From: JBBIQS01 sp037442205
GTDB lineage: Bacteria > Myxococcota > Myxococcia > Myxococcales > UBA5297
Direction: 5' to 3'
DNA length: 40,459 nt
NCBI GenBank assembly: GCA_037442205.1
Contig: JBBIQS010000073.1
Location: 1 to 40,459 of the forward strand
The position numbers and the translations under genes were made by a program. Of the stretch, positions 1-9,612 are shown piece after piece (positions within the stretch are counted from its first letter, which is position 1; each line of letters starts with the position of its first letter). The notes under the pieces were generated by a model. The model was not told the origin of the DNA and made no database searches. It was given only the letters and a program-made list of their open reading frames with translations.

Positions 1-1031
1 TGCCCGAAGGTCAGCAGGCCGAGGTGTGGCCCGGGGAGCTGGCCTCGGGCGGCTGGATTCGCCCTGCCGACGCCCTGGCGCGCTGGGCCGAGGGCAGCGC
101 GCTGCTGCACCCGCCGATCCTCAGCGCGCTCCACGCGCTCGACGGGCGCACCGCCGAGCAGGCGCTGCCGCTGCTGCGCGAGCCACCGGGGGTCGAAGGC
201 CACATCGCCGAGCGCATCGAGCTGCAGCGGGGCATCTTCATCTTCCCGCTGCGCACTCCCACCCTGCCGCCGGCGACCCACACCTCCTGCTACCTGGTCG
301 GCAACGGCGAGATGGTAGTGATCGATCCCGGCTCGCCCGATCCGGACGAGCAGGAGCGGCTGCTGGGCCTCTGCCGGCTGCTGGAGCAGGAGGGGCGCAA
401 GTTCCGCGCGGTCTTCCTGACGCACCAGCACGGCGATCACGTCGGCGGTGCGCAGGCGCTGGCCCAAGCCTTGGGCGCGCCGATCTGGGCCCACCGGCGG
501 ACGGCGGAGCGCATCCCCGGGGTGACTCGATTCGTCAAGGACGGCGAGAGAATCGAGCTGGCCGGGAGTCCGGCGATGACACTGCAGGTGATTCACACTC
601 CCGGTCACGCCGCCGGCCATCTGTGCCTGCTCGAGCCGCAGAGCCGGGCGGTGCTGTGCGGCGACATGGTCTCGACGGTCTCGACCATCGTCATCGACCC
701 GCCGGAGGGCGACATGGCCCAGTACCTGGCCTCGCTCGACCGGCTGGCGAAGCTGCCCTGCAAGGCGCTCTATCCGGCGCACGGGGTGACGATCATCGAC
801 GGCCCGGCCAAGCTCGCCGAGTACCAGGCTCACCGGACGCAACGCGAGCAGCAGATCCTCGATGCCCTCGCCGAGGGTCCGCTGGCGTTGCGGCAGATCG
901 TCGAGCGCGCCTACCGGGACACGCCGCCCTTCCTCTATCCGCTCGCCGAGCGCAGCGCCCTGGCGGTGCTGATCAAGCTCGGGAATGAGGGGCGGGTTCG
1001 GGAAGAGGGCGGGCGGTACTCGCTGGCTTGA
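1..1031 (+). CDS. Nudix/metallo-beta-lactamase fusion hydrolase, 3' part
   Basis: The reading frame is open to the left edge, so the start lies outside the window. A GTG at 24 is unlikely to be the true start, because the codons before it continue a sensible protein. The first ~45 visible residues (VWPGEL, GWIRPADAL, then a helix) look like the end of a Nudix domain. A metallo-beta-lactamase domain follows, with the metal motif H-x-H-x-D-H at 423-440 (THQHGDHVGG), a second histidine motif (HTPGHAAGH) near 595-620, the CGDM aspartate near 660 and a PAHG histidine near 777. The last ~65 residues form a winged-helix-like tail as in LACTB2-type hydrolases. Known Nudix-MBL fusions share this order, but the substrate is unknown. 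It converges on the lipoprotein gene. The MBL assignment is firm; the Nudix part is inferred from a fragment. Confidence 0.8.
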   Translation, partial: PEGQQAEVWPGELASGGWIRPADALARWAEGSALLHPPILSALHALDGRTAEQALPLLREPPGVEGHIAERIELQRGIFIFPLRTPTLPPATHTSCYLVGNGEMVVIDPGSPDPDEQERLLGLCRLLEQEGRKFRAVFLTHQHGDHVGGAQALAQALGAPIWAHRRTAERIPGVTRFVKDGERIELAGSPAMTLQVIHTPGHAAGHLCLLEPQSRAVLCGDMVSTVSTIVIDPPEGDMAQYLASLDRLAKLPCKALYPAHGVTIIDGPAKLAEYQAHRTQREQQILDALAEGPLALRQIVERAYRDTPPFLYPLAERSALAVLIKLGNEGRVREEGGRYSLA

Positions 1032-1073
1032 GTCGAAGCCGGAATCGGTCCGCCCGCGGCGGGGCCCACGCGG

Positions 1074-2960
1074 TTACGGTGGCGAATCGACCGCCGTCAC
1101 CTGAAGGGTGAAGGCGCTGTTCCAGCACGGCGAAGAGGGATAGGACGCTCTCGTTCCCTGGATGGCGAGCCAGAGCTTGCCGGCCGGGACACCGGACAGC
1201 CTGTTTGTCGGTCCATTGACCGAGAAATGGCAGGTGATCTCAGTGCCGCCACAGCTTCCTGTCCAAGCGGCAATCGTGAACAGAGATTCCGCTCCAACGA
1301 GCTCCACGCTCACATCGGAGCGCACCGGCAGATCAATCCCGTACACCACGTCTCCCTCCGTCGAGCCGGGGGCGCAGGAGAACTCGAGATCGTGCCGAGC
1401 GTTTTGGATCACGCCCGAAACCATCACGCTGCCTCCGACCAAGGTCAGCATCTCGGCAGTCGCGCAATCCTCGTTGGCAGGAGGAGACGCGTCGAAGCGG
1501 GTGACCGAGAACGAGTAGTTGAGGGCGTACCCATTGGCATCGCTCCTTTCAAAGACCCTCAGGTAATGGGAACCCGGCGCGAGGTTCTCAACGCATGCAT
1601 CGGAACAGAAGCTGGACACGCAGGATTGAGAGGCCAATTGACCGCAGGATCCAGAGAGCACTTCCAGGCCCGCCCACGTGGTTCGGGTCGAGACGACGAG
1701 ATTGGACGGGCGTTGGAGATCGATCCGATAGAACGCATCGCGGGCCCGAGGGCTACAAGTGCTCGACTCGGTGCTCGGTCTGGCTCCGATCAGTGAGTCA
1801 GATATGGAGACGACGTCGTTCAATAAGGTCAGCGCAGGCGCGCTGGCGCAGCTGTCAGTGATCGGCGGCGGGGTCGGCGCCAACTGCCGCATCTGCAGGC
1901 TGAAGGCCCGTGTCGTCCCTGGTGAAGACAGCGCATCTTCGGTGACGAAGAGGTAATAGCTTCCCGCCGGCACATTCGTCGCCCAGAGCTCCGAACTATA
2001 CTTTTGGACGCACTCCAGATTCTCCCCGAACAGACAGGACGAAGACCTCAAGACCTTCCCGGTCTTCGTCGTTCCCGTGTCGCGCACGTGGATGTCGGCA
2101 GGCTGAGCCAAAACAAAGGAGAAAACTCGGTAGTGGCCGTCGGCGCAGCTGCCTCCGAGCGACTCCGTCGCCCCTTCGAAGGTGCCGGCGATGAACGCGC
2201 CGCCCGAGGACAGGTCCAAGGGCGTCGCGGCGTCGCAGCGGGCGCCATCCAGCGGACGCGCGCTCACCTGGACGGTGAAGTCCTCGGCCGTGGTTCCAGT
2301 CACTGCCAGCACGTGCTTTCCCGCCGGCACGGTCCTCTGGAAGGAGCGCTGGCACCCCTGGGCGCTCTTGCCCGCCGGACACCCCGCCTCGAGGAGTCCA
2401 GCGATGGCGCCGGAATCGGAGAGCACCGAAACCCCCAGCTCGGTCGGGTAGCCCAAATCGATCTCGTAGTAGACGTCAGGATTGCTCCCCGCCAGGCCGC
2501 ACGCCTCACCGGCGCCGTCATCTTTGGCATTGACCAGAGTCCCTGGCACGGCGGCGGCATTGCCGACCAGCGGGAGCGCCAAGGCGCCGGCGCAGGTCTC
2601 GGCTCCCAGGGTTTCGGCAATCACCAGTTCTATCGAAGCCACTGCGGTATGCCCGGAGTCGTCCTGGACGGTGACGCCGAAGATGAAACTGCCCGCGACC
2701 AGGGCCGCCCCGGAGAGAATTCCCTCGTTCGAGAGCGAGAGACCGGCGGGCAGCATCGCCCCGGAGTTGAGCGTCCAGGAGTAGGGCGGCCTGCCGCCCT
2801 CCGCTGCCAGCTGAAGCTGCGTGGGTTTCCGCAAGGGAACCGGCTGCGCACCCTCGGTGGTGATTCGCAGCGGAGAGACAGGGCCGCCGCTGCACCCGGA
2901 CGAGAGACAGATGAGCGCCAATGCCAGATTGGGCATCCACCAATGAGTGAGACGGATCAT
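1074..2960 (-). CDS. Secreted lipoprotein with Ig-like domain and four Cys-bounded repeats
   Basis: A 628-residue protein. The N-terminus is a signal peptide ending in a weak lipobox (LSSGC, Cys23). A putative Ig domain follows (~30-115; SWTLNSGAMLPAGLSL, then GSFIFGVTVQDDSG is the He_PIG pattern). Four tandem units of ~115-125 residues fill the rest. Each opens with C-x2-A-x2-L-x-L, carries a Y-x-(I/F)-x-L strand (VYYEIDL, VFSFVL, FYRIDL, VYGIDL), an inner Cys pair and a (V/L)-(P/A)-(A/P)-G-(K/S)-x-x-L strand. This resembles pre-peptidase C-terminal-like beta sandwiches of delta-proteobacterial surface lipoproteins. A GGAGGGG ribosome site lies 4 bases before ATG 2960. No catalytic motif is visible. 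A surface-exposed binding or adhesion role is inference. Synonymous choice is less GC-biased than in neighbouring housekeeping genes. Confidence 0.8.
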   Translation of the reverse strand: MIRLTHWWMPNLALALICLSSGCSGGPVSPLRITTEGAQPVPLRKPTQLQLAAEGGRPPYSWTLNSGAMLPAGLSLSNEGILSGAALVAGSFIFGVTVQDDSGHTAVASIELVIAETLGAETCAGALALPLVGNAAAVPGTLVNAKDDGAGEACGLAGSNPDVYYEIDLGYPTELGVSVLSDSGAIAGLLEAGCPAGKSAQGCQRSFQRTVPAGKHVLAVTGTTAEDFTVQVSARPLDGARCDAATPLDLSSGGAFIAGTFEGATESLGGSCADGHYRVFSFVLAQPADIHVRDTGTTKTGKVLRSSSCLFGENLECVQKYSSELWATNVPAGSYYLFVTEDALSSPGTTRAFSLQMRQLAPTPPPITDSCASAPALTLLNDVVSISDSLIGARPSTESSTCSPRARDAFYRIDLQRPSNLVVSTRTTWAGLEVLSGSCGQLASQSCVSSFCSDACVENLAPGSHYLRVFERSDANGYALNYSFSVTRFDASPPANEDCATAEMLTLVGGSVMVSGVIQNARHDLEFSCAPGSTEGDVVYGIDLPVRSDVSVELVGAESLFTIAAWTGSCGGTEITCHFSVNGPTNRLSGVPAGKLWLAIQGTRASYPSSPCWNSAFTLQVTAVDSPP

Positions 2961-3120
2961 CGTCCCCTCCGGAACGCAATAGGTTCTGCCAAAGCCTGGG
3001 ACAACGGCTGCACCTACTCCTCCGACGGTCTACCACAAGGCGGCGCCGGATCTGCCGCCGCCGTTGCTCCCTGCGATGTGGAACTCCGCACAGAGAAGAA
3101 TTTGAAACAATGCCGGAAGC

Positions 3121-4035
3121 TCAGCCCGCCGCCATCCGCCGCGCCGTCGCCAGCACCGCCTCGCGCAGTGCCGGCGGCGACACCAGCTCCGCCTCGCCGC
3201 CGAACGACAGCACGTAGGGGACGATCCACTCCGCGCTTGCGCCCTCCAGCTCGACCTCGACCCCGCCGTCGGCGGTCGGCTTGGCGGCATCGCTATAGCT
3301 CTCGCGCACCCAGGGAGCGGCGCTCTTGCTGAACCGCAGCCGCGCGGTCTCGCCGCCGCGCCCCGAGGGTCCCTGCACCTGACCACGCTCGGCGAAGTGG
3401 CGATCGGTGACCACCAGATCGCTGATCCGATCGACGCGAAAGAGCCGGTCTCCCTGGCGCGCCAGGCAATGGCCGGACAGGTACCAGCGGCCGCTGCGCA
3501 AATAGACCGCCCAAGGGCGCACCGCCCGCCGCTCCTGGTTCCCTCGCCCCGCCGCCAGATAGGCGAACTCGACCTCGCGCCGCTCCCGCGCCGCCCGCGC
3601 CAAAGGCTCGAGCAGGTCGTCCATCGGCGCCGCCTCAGCCCCGACCCGCTCCGCCAGCTTGCTGAAGAGCTTGCGCGCCGAGCCCGGCACCGCCGCCAGC
3701 AGCTTCTTCTGCGCCGAGGCCAGCGCGCTCTTGGCCGCCGGCCGCATCACCTGCGCCGCCGCCCACAGCGCCGCCGCTTCGGCAGGCGTCAGCCGCGGCG
3801 GCCGCGCCAGGCGCTGGTCGAGCGCCACGTGCACCCGGTCTCCCTCGACGTAGATGTCGATGAAGTCCCCGGGCGCGAACGGCGGCCGCCCCACCAGCGT
3901 CAGCAGCTCGAGATCCGCCAAAATATCCTTCGGCTCCACGCCCAGCTTGGCGGCCAGGTCCTGGAGCTTGATCCCCTCGGACTTGGCTGCAAAGGGAACC
4001 AACAGCAGCAGCCGGCGCAGTCGGTTGTCGCTCAT
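3121..4035 (-). CDS. WYL-domain regulator, PafC-like
   Basis: A 304-residue protein starting at ATG 4035. That start overlaps the stop of the upstream WYL gene by four bases (ATGA, 4032-4035), which fixes it even though the frame stays open further upstream. The N-terminus is a winged HTH (LRRLLLLVPFAAKSEGI, LAAKLGVEPKDILADLELL). A linker of the form PFAPGDFIDIYVEGDRV and the helix RLTPAEAAALWAA follow, as in actinobacterial PafC. The WYL domain (~170-235) contains GRWYLSGHC and the conserved FRVDRI, with an expected WCX-type C-terminal extension. PafC acts with PafB as a heteromeric activator of a LexA-independent DNA-damage response. The same partnership here is inferred from order and coupling. 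The target regulon is unknown. Confidence 0.85.
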   Translation of the reverse strand: MSDNRLRRLLLLVPFAAKSEGIKLQDLAAKLGVEPKDILADLELLTLVGRPPFAPGDFIDIYVEGDRVHVALDQRLARPPRLTPAEAAALWAAAQVMRPAAKSALASAQKKLLAAVPGSARKLFSKLAERVGAEAAPMDDLLEPLARAARERREVEFAYLAAGRGNQERRAVRPWAVYLRSGRWYLSGHCLARQGDRLFRVDRISDLVVTDRHFAERGQVQGPSGRGGETARLRFSKSAAPWVRESYSDAAKPTADGGVEVELEGASAEWIVPYVLSFGGEAELVSPPALREAVLATARRMAAG

Positions 4036-5033
4036 GCCACCTGCTCCCGCGCCAGTTGGTGCCCGGCGATCAGCGCCTCCAGCATCTTGGTCCGCCGCTC
4101 CACCGCCTGCGCCGGCCCGGCCACCTGCACTCCTTCTCCCAGCGACAGCACCCGCCGCAGCAGCCCTTCGAGATAGGTGGCGCGCACGATCCACTCGCCG
4201 CTGTCGGCCACCGCCCGCGGGAAGAGGTGCGGGGCCAGCGGCGACAGCGCCGCCGACAGCCGCAGCCGCACCTCCACCGGCTCGTGGAACCGGTACTCCC
4301 ACACCTGCTCGGCGGCCACCTGCTCGATGCCGAAATCCTCGGGGACCTCGTAGTCCGGGGTGCGCGGCTTCTCGCGGTTCACCGCCACCTCGGCGATGCG
4401 ATCCACGTGGAAGGTGCGCCGCGCCTTCCGAAGGTGGCAGTAGCCGACCACCACCCAGGTCCCGCCCCGCAGGCAGATTCCCCAGGGATCGACCGCGCGC
4501 GTGGTTTCCTCCTCGCGTCCCAGGCCTCGGTAGTTCAGCGTCACCCGCTTGCGCGAGAGCAGCGCCTGCCACAACACCTCGAGATGCTCGGCGACGTCGG
4601 GCCGCCCGCGCGCGTGTTCGACGAAGACCGGCTGGGCCCCGGACTCGGGCTCCACCGGGCTGGCGAAGGCGATCTTGCGCAGCGCGTGCCCCAGATCCGC
4701 GCGCCCGGGGAAGGCCCCCGAGGCGTGGGCGGCGCTGCCGGCGGCGTAGAGCACCGCCACCTCCTCCGGCGTCAGCCCCAGCTTCGGCAGGTAATACTCC
4801 TCCCGCGACAGCTGGTAGCCCTCCTTGCTCTCGTCGCTTCCCGGCCGGTACTCGAGCGCGATCCCCAGCTCCGCCAGCTCGGCCTTGTCGCGCTCGAACT
4901 TGCGCTCGCAGGCCTGCACGCTTCCCTTGTCGTACTCCTCGGGGAAGGCCTCGCGCAGCTCCGCCCAGCTGATGGGCTCGCGCGCGTCCAGGAACAGGGC
5001 GATCAGGTCGAGCAGCCGCTCGGTCTTTTCCAT
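4032..5033 (-). CDS. WYL-domain regulator, PafB-like
   Basis: A 333-residue protein. The HTH (LLDLIALFLDAREPISWAEL) is followed by the PafB-type linker C-E-R-K-F-E-R-D-K-AELAELGI, then LTPEEVAVLYAAG. The WYL domain (~170-230) has GTWVVVGYC, where WVV replaces the usual WYL triad, and FHVDRI. It is the first gene of a two-gene minus-strand unit, and its TGA overlaps the ATG of the PafC-like gene (4032-4035), so the two are probably made in equal amounts. An AGGAG lies ~13 bases before ATG 5033, rather far. The divergent spacer to sahR (5034-5205) contains inverted repeats listed separately. WYL domains sense ligands or nucleic acid; which applies here is not known. Confidence 0.85.
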   Translation of the reverse strand: MEKTERLLDLIALFLDAREPISWAELREAFPEEYDKGSVQACERKFERDKAELAELGIALEYRPGSDESKEGYQLSREEYYLPKLGLTPEEVAVLYAAGSAAHASGAFPGRADLGHALRKIAFASPVEPESGAQPVFVEHARGRPDVAEHLEVLWQALLSRKRVTLNYRGLGREEETTRAVDPWGICLRGGTWVVVGYCHLRKARRTFHVDRIAEVAVNREKPRTPDYEVPEDFGIEQVAAEQVWEYRFHEPVEVRLRLSAALSPLAPHLFPRAVADSGEWIVRATYLEGLLRRVLSLGEGVQVAGPAQAVERRTKMLEALIAGHQLAREQVA

Positions 5034-5100
5034 GAGGCGTCAGGGCTCCTTCGGAGGCGCCAACTTAGTCCCCGAGGTCGAGCAGCGTCAAAGCGCCGAC

Positions 5101-5161
5101 AGTGCCCGGTCGCCTGCCCATGACCCTCGAATCACGGGCGGCCGCGCCCTCGCCGGGCACT
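5101..5161. promoter_or_regulatory. Widely spaced inverted repeat in pafB-like/sahR divergent spacer
   Basis: AGTGCCCGG at 5101-5109 is exactly inverted as CCGGGCACT at 5153-5161, leaving 43 bases between the arms. The two arm centres are ~52 bases apart, about five helical turns. This spacing would suit a protein bridging two half sites on one DNA face, or a long-stem structure. The intervening DNA contains a nested GGGCG/CGCCC repeat. A TTGACG hexamer (5161-5166) begins at the last base of the right arm, but no good -10 follows it. Function is unproven. Confidence 0.3.
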
Positions 5162-5188
5162 TGACGGACGCTCCCCACCATGCCACCT

Positions 5189-5210
5189 TCCATCCGGATT
5201 GACGGATGGA
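5189..5210. promoter_or_regulatory. Candidate SahR operator overlapping the sahR start
   Basis: A perfect inverted repeat: TCCATCCG (5189-5196), six-base spacer GATTGA, CGGATGGA (5203-5210). It lies just before and over the first possible start codon of the ArsR-type regulator gene, a usual position for autoregulation. SahR-type repressors are known to bind palindromes upstream of sahR-ahcY operons and to respond to S-adenosylhomocysteine. That this repeat is the site is inference. No second copy was seen upstream of metK. Confidence 0.45.
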
Positions 5211-6168
5211 GATGATGTCGACCTCGCCCGCGATACTGGCCTGGATGAGCTCGCTCTCGGACCCGACCCGGGCCCGGGTACTGCGCCTGCTCGAGCGCCA
5301 GGAACTGGCGGTGGCCGAGCTGTGTGAGGTCTTGCAGCTGCCCCAATCCACCGTCAGCCGCCACCTCAAGGTGCTGGCCGACGACGGATGGGCCGGTTCG
5401 CGCCGCGACGGCACCAGCCGGCTCTACCGGATGAGCGAGGCCAACGGCTCCTCGGCGCGCCGGCTGTGGTCGCTCCTGCGCGAGCAGCTGAGCGAGAGCG
5501 GCACCGCCCGCGCCGACGACCAGCGCCTGGAGCGGGTGCTGGCGGCCCGGCGCAACCAGTCGCAGGCCTTCTTCGCCTCCACCGCCGGCCGCTGGGACAA
5601 GCTGCGCGAGGAGATGTTCGGGCCCAGCTTCGATCTGCGCGCCCTGCCCGCGCTGCTCGACGAGGGCTGGACGGTCGGCGACCTGGGCTGCGGCACCGGC
5701 GGGCTGGCCGAGTCGCTCTCTCCGTTCGTGGCCAAGGTGGTCGGGGTCGACAGCTCGGCGGCGATGCTCTCGGCCGCCCGGCGCCGGCTCAAGGGCGCCG
5801 CCAACGTCGAACTGCACCGCGGGGAGATGGAATCGCTGCCGCTGCCCGACAGCTCCTTGGACGCGGCGCTGCTGGTGCTGGTGCTCCACCACCTGCCCGA
5901 GCCGCCGCTGGCGCTGGCCGAGGTGGCCCGGGTGCTCAGGCCCGGCGGGCGGGTGCTGGTGGTGGACATGCAGCCCCACGAGCGCGAGGAGTATCGAATC
6001 GAGATGGGCCACGCCTGGCTCGGCTTCGCCCCCGACGCCCTCGAGCGCTGGCTGGCCGAGGCCGGCTTCGAGCGCGCCCGGCTGCGCCCGCTGCCTCCCG
6101 ACCCCGCGGCCAAGGGCCCGCCGCTGTTCGCCGCCACTGCCTTTCGCCGCCCGCGCCGGATGAATTGA
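5206..6168 (+). CDS. sahR: ArsR-type regulator fused to SAM methyltransferase-like domain (SahR)
   Basis: A 320-residue protein. Residues ~8-85 form an ArsR winged helix (LSDPTRARVLRLLE, VAELCEVLQLPQSTVSRHLKVL, DGTSRLYRM). Residues ~125-310 form a class I methyltransferase fold with motif I DLGCGTGGLAE, the VVGVDSS acidic strand, and VLHHLPEPPLALAEVARVLRPGG. This two-domain layout directly upstream of ahcY is the signature of SahR, the S-adenosylhomocysteine-responsive repressor of SAM-cycle genes known from Proteobacteria; the second domain serves as the SAH sensor. Its stop is 44 bases before the ahcY start, so the two form an operon. Start choice is uncertain: ATGs at 5206, 5212 and 5215 are all in frame, and GGAG at 5208-5211 gives only 3 bases of spacing for the last. 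The first overlaps a perfect palindrome. Confidence 0.85.
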   Translation: MEMMSTSPAILAWMSSLSDPTRARVLRLLERQELAVAELCEVLQLPQSTVSRHLKVLADDGWAGSRRDGTSRLYRMSEANGSSARRLWSLLREQLSESGTARADDQRLERVLAARRNQSQAFFASTAGRWDKLREEMFGPSFDLRALPALLDEGWTVGDLGCGTGGLAESLSPFVAKVVGVDSSAAMLSAARRRLKGAANVELHRGEMESLPLPDSSLDAALLVLVLHHLPEPPLALAEVARVLRPGGRVLVVDMQPHEREEYRIEMGHAWLGFAPDALERWLAEAGFERARLRPLPPDPAAKGPPLFAATAFRRPRRMN

Positions 6169-6212
6169 TGAAGCTCACCAAAGCAGTTCCAACGCCGCAC
6201 CAAGGAGAACCG

Positions 6213-7682
<1,470 letters not shown>

Positions 7683-8015
7683 CAGCCGCTTCGCAGACGT
7701 CGAGCGCCGCTCCGGATCGCTTCCGGGGCGGCGCTTCGTCGTTGCGGGCCTCTCGGTTCGAGGGCGCCAACGCGCTCCCAACTTCCAGAGAAGAACAGAT
7801 TCTCCGCTGCCCTCCCCTGCCCGGGCGCCCTGACGAGTTCACAAGCTCGCTGACTTCTTCGCGCGCCGATCTCAACGGTGGCTTGCCGTTACCCCGCGTC
7901 GCTAGCTTCCGCCACGCCGCAGTGTCTCGCGGCGGGGAAGTCAGTCCAGGCAACACCGCAGCATTCACCGCCCGGGAGCGCAGGACCTGCGCCCCGGGTT
8001 GGAAGGGGAGAAGCC
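7683..8015. other. Intergenic region between ahcY and aldehyde dehydrogenase
   Basis: About 333 bases without a gene. The left part holds the ahcY terminator (7703-7743). The right end holds the GGAAGGGGAG ribosome site of the dehydrogenase (8001-8010). A small AACGG/CCGTT inverted repeat (7874-7878 and 7886-7890) lies between them. No convincing sigma-70 or sigma-54 hexamers were found. A plus frame open across part of the region has no start signal and reads as low-complexity translation. Confidence 0.5.
7703..7743 (+). terminator. Rho-independent-like terminator of sahR-ahcY
   Basis: A 14-bp stem (7703-7716 with 7722-7735, one G-T wobble) closes a 5-base loop 20 bases after the ahcY stop. 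It is followed by a T-rich but interrupted tract, TTCGTCGTT. The stem is very strong; the tract is weak, as is common in GC-rich genomes. Confidence 0.65.
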
Positions 8016-9536
8016 ATGCGCTACGCAGATCCGGGAACCTCGGGCAGCAAGGTCACCTTCAAGAAGCGGTACCAGAACTACATCGGCGGCCGCTGGACCG
8101 AGCCGACCAAGGGCCAGTACTTCGAGAACGTCACCCCGGTCACCGGCAGGCCGTTCTGCGAGGTGGCGCGCTCGGACGAGAACGACGTCAACCGCGCTCT
8201 CGACGCCGCGCACGCCGCCAGGGAGGCCTGGGGCAAGACCTCGCCGGCACAGCGCTCGGTGCTGCTCAACAAGATCGCCGACCGGATGGAGCAGAATCTG
8301 GAGCTGCTGGCGGTCGCCGAGACCTGGGACAACGGCAAGCCGGTCCGCGAGACCCTGGCCGCCGACATCCCGCTGGCCATCGATCACTTCCGCTATTTCG
8401 CCGGAGTGGTCCGGGCGCAGGAAGGGAGCATCTCCCAGCTCGACGACACCACCGTCGCCTACCACTTCCAGGAGCCGCTGGGAGTGGTGGGGCAGATCAT
8501 CCCCTGGAACTTCCCGATCCTGATGGCGGCCTGGAAGCTGGCGCCCGCGCTGGCGGCCGGCAACTGCGTGGTCCTCAAGCCGGCGGAGCAGACGCCGGCT
8601 TCGATCATGGTCCTGGCCGAGATGATTCAGGACCTGCTGCCGCCGGGAGTGCTCAACATCGTCAACGGCTTCGGGCTCGAGGCCGGCAAGCCGCTGGCCT
8701 CCTCGGACCGGGTCGCCAAGGTGGCCTTCACCGGCGAGACCACCACCGGGAGGCTGATCATGCAGTACGCCTCGCAGAACCTGATCCCGGTGACGCTGGA
8801 GCTCGGCGGCAAGTCGCCCAACATCTTCTTCGAGGACGTCTTCTCGAAGAACGACGACTTCGCCAACAAGGCGCTGGAAGGCTTCGCCATGTTCGCGCTC
8901 AACCAGGGTGAGGTCTGCACCTGCCCGTCGCGGGCGCTGGTCCAGGAGTCGATCCTCAACCGCTTCATCGAGCAGGCGGTGGAGCGCGTGGCCAAGATCA
9001 AGCAGGGCCACCCGCTCGACACCGAGACGATGCTCGGCGCCCAGGCCTCCACCGAGCAGATGGAGAAGATCCTCTCCTACATCGAGATCGGGAAGAAGGA
9101 GGGCGCCAAGGTCCTCGCCGGCGGCGGCCGCAACGCGCTCACCGGCGACCTGAAGGACGGCTACTACATCAAGCCCACCATCCTGCAGGGCAACAACAAG
9201 ATGCGCGTCTTCCAGGAGGAGATCTTCGGGCCGGTGGTGTCGCTGTGCTCGTTCCGCGACGAGGCCGAGGCCCTCTCCATCGCCAACGACACCAGCTACG
9301 GCCTGGGCGCCGGCCTGTGGACCCGCGACGCCAACACCGCCTATCGCATGGGCCGCGGCATCAAGGCCGGGCGCGTCTGGACCAACTGCTACCACCTCTA
9401 CCCCGCCCACGCGGCCTTCGGCGGCTACAAGCAATCGGGCATCGGGCGCGAGACCCACAAGATGATGCTCTCGCACTACCAGCAGACCAAGAACCTGCTG
9501 GTCAGCTACTCGCCCAAGGCGATGGGCTTCTTCTAG
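8016..9536 (+). CDS. NAD-dependent aldehyde dehydrogenase, AcoD/ExaC type
   Basis: A 506-residue member of the aldehyde dehydrogenase superfamily, oxidising aldehydes to acids. Its length and C-terminus (SYSPKAMGFF) match acetaldehyde dehydrogenases of the AcoD/ExaC/AldB branch. Seen: PWNFPILMAAWKLAPALAAG, LKPAEQTP, the coenzyme motif FTGETTTG, general base Glu262 (LELGGKSP), nucleophile Cys301 in NQGEVCTCPSR, EEIFGPV, and FGGYKQSGIGRE. The strong GGAAGGGGAG site 5 bases before ATG 8016 sets the start over upstream codons in the same open frame. It is monocistronic, bounded by the ahcY terminator and the hairpin at 9555-9591. The true substrate (acetaldehyde or other short aldehydes) is inferred from the family. 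No alcohol dehydrogenase or regulator is adjacent. Confidence 0.92.
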   Translation: MRYADPGTSGSKVTFKKRYQNYIGGRWTEPTKGQYFENVTPVTGRPFCEVARSDENDVNRALDAAHAAREAWGKTSPAQRSVLLNKIADRMEQNLELLAVAETWDNGKPVRETLAADIPLAIDHFRYFAGVVRAQEGSISQLDDTTVAYHFQEPLGVVGQIIPWNFPILMAAWKLAPALAAGNCVVLKPAEQTPASIMVLAEMIQDLLPPGVLNIVNGFGLEAGKPLASSDRVAKVAFTGETTTGRLIMQYASQNLIPVTLELGGKSPNIFFEDVFSKNDDFANKALEGFAMFALNQGEVCTCPSRALVQESILNRFIEQAVERVAKIKQGHPLDTETMLGAQASTEQMEKILSYIEIGKKEGAKVLAGGGRNALTGDLKDGYYIKPTILQGNNKMRVFQEEIFGPVVSLCSFRDEAEALSIANDTSYGLGAGLWTRDANTAYRMGRGIKAGRVWTNCYHLYPAHAAFGGYKQSGIGRETHKMMLSHYQQTKNLLVSYSPKAMGFF

Positions 9537-9554
9537 AGAAAGCTCGCAGGCACC

Positions 9555-9600
9555 GGCGGCGCGACCTCGAATTTGGCGGGGTCGCGCCGCCTGGCATTTC
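9555..9600. terminator. Bidirectional terminator hairpin
   Basis: Arms GGCGGCGCGACC (9555-9566) and GGTCGCGCCGCC (9580-9591) pair perfectly over 12 bp around a 13-base loop. The hairpin stands between the convergent aldehyde dehydrogenase and hemerythrin genes. The plus-side tail TGGCATTTC is only modestly T-rich. It probably serves both genes. Confidence 0.7.
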
Positions 9601-9612
9601 TGCAAGGCCCCG

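Noticed and set aside
1036..1070. Small CCGCC-CGC-GGCGG hairpin as terminator between convergent genes
   Set aside because: The stem is five pairs with no T-tract; such stems are frequent by chance in this composition.
2976..3004. Promoter for the repeat lipoprotein (TTGTCC, 17 bases, TATTGC on the minus strand)
   Set aside because: The predicted transcription start would fall inside the ribosome site, leaving almost no leader.
4036..4572. N-terminal extension of the PafC-like frame
   Set aside because: It overlaps the PafB-like gene out of frame. The ATGA junction at 4032-4035 and the HTH start give the true N-terminus.
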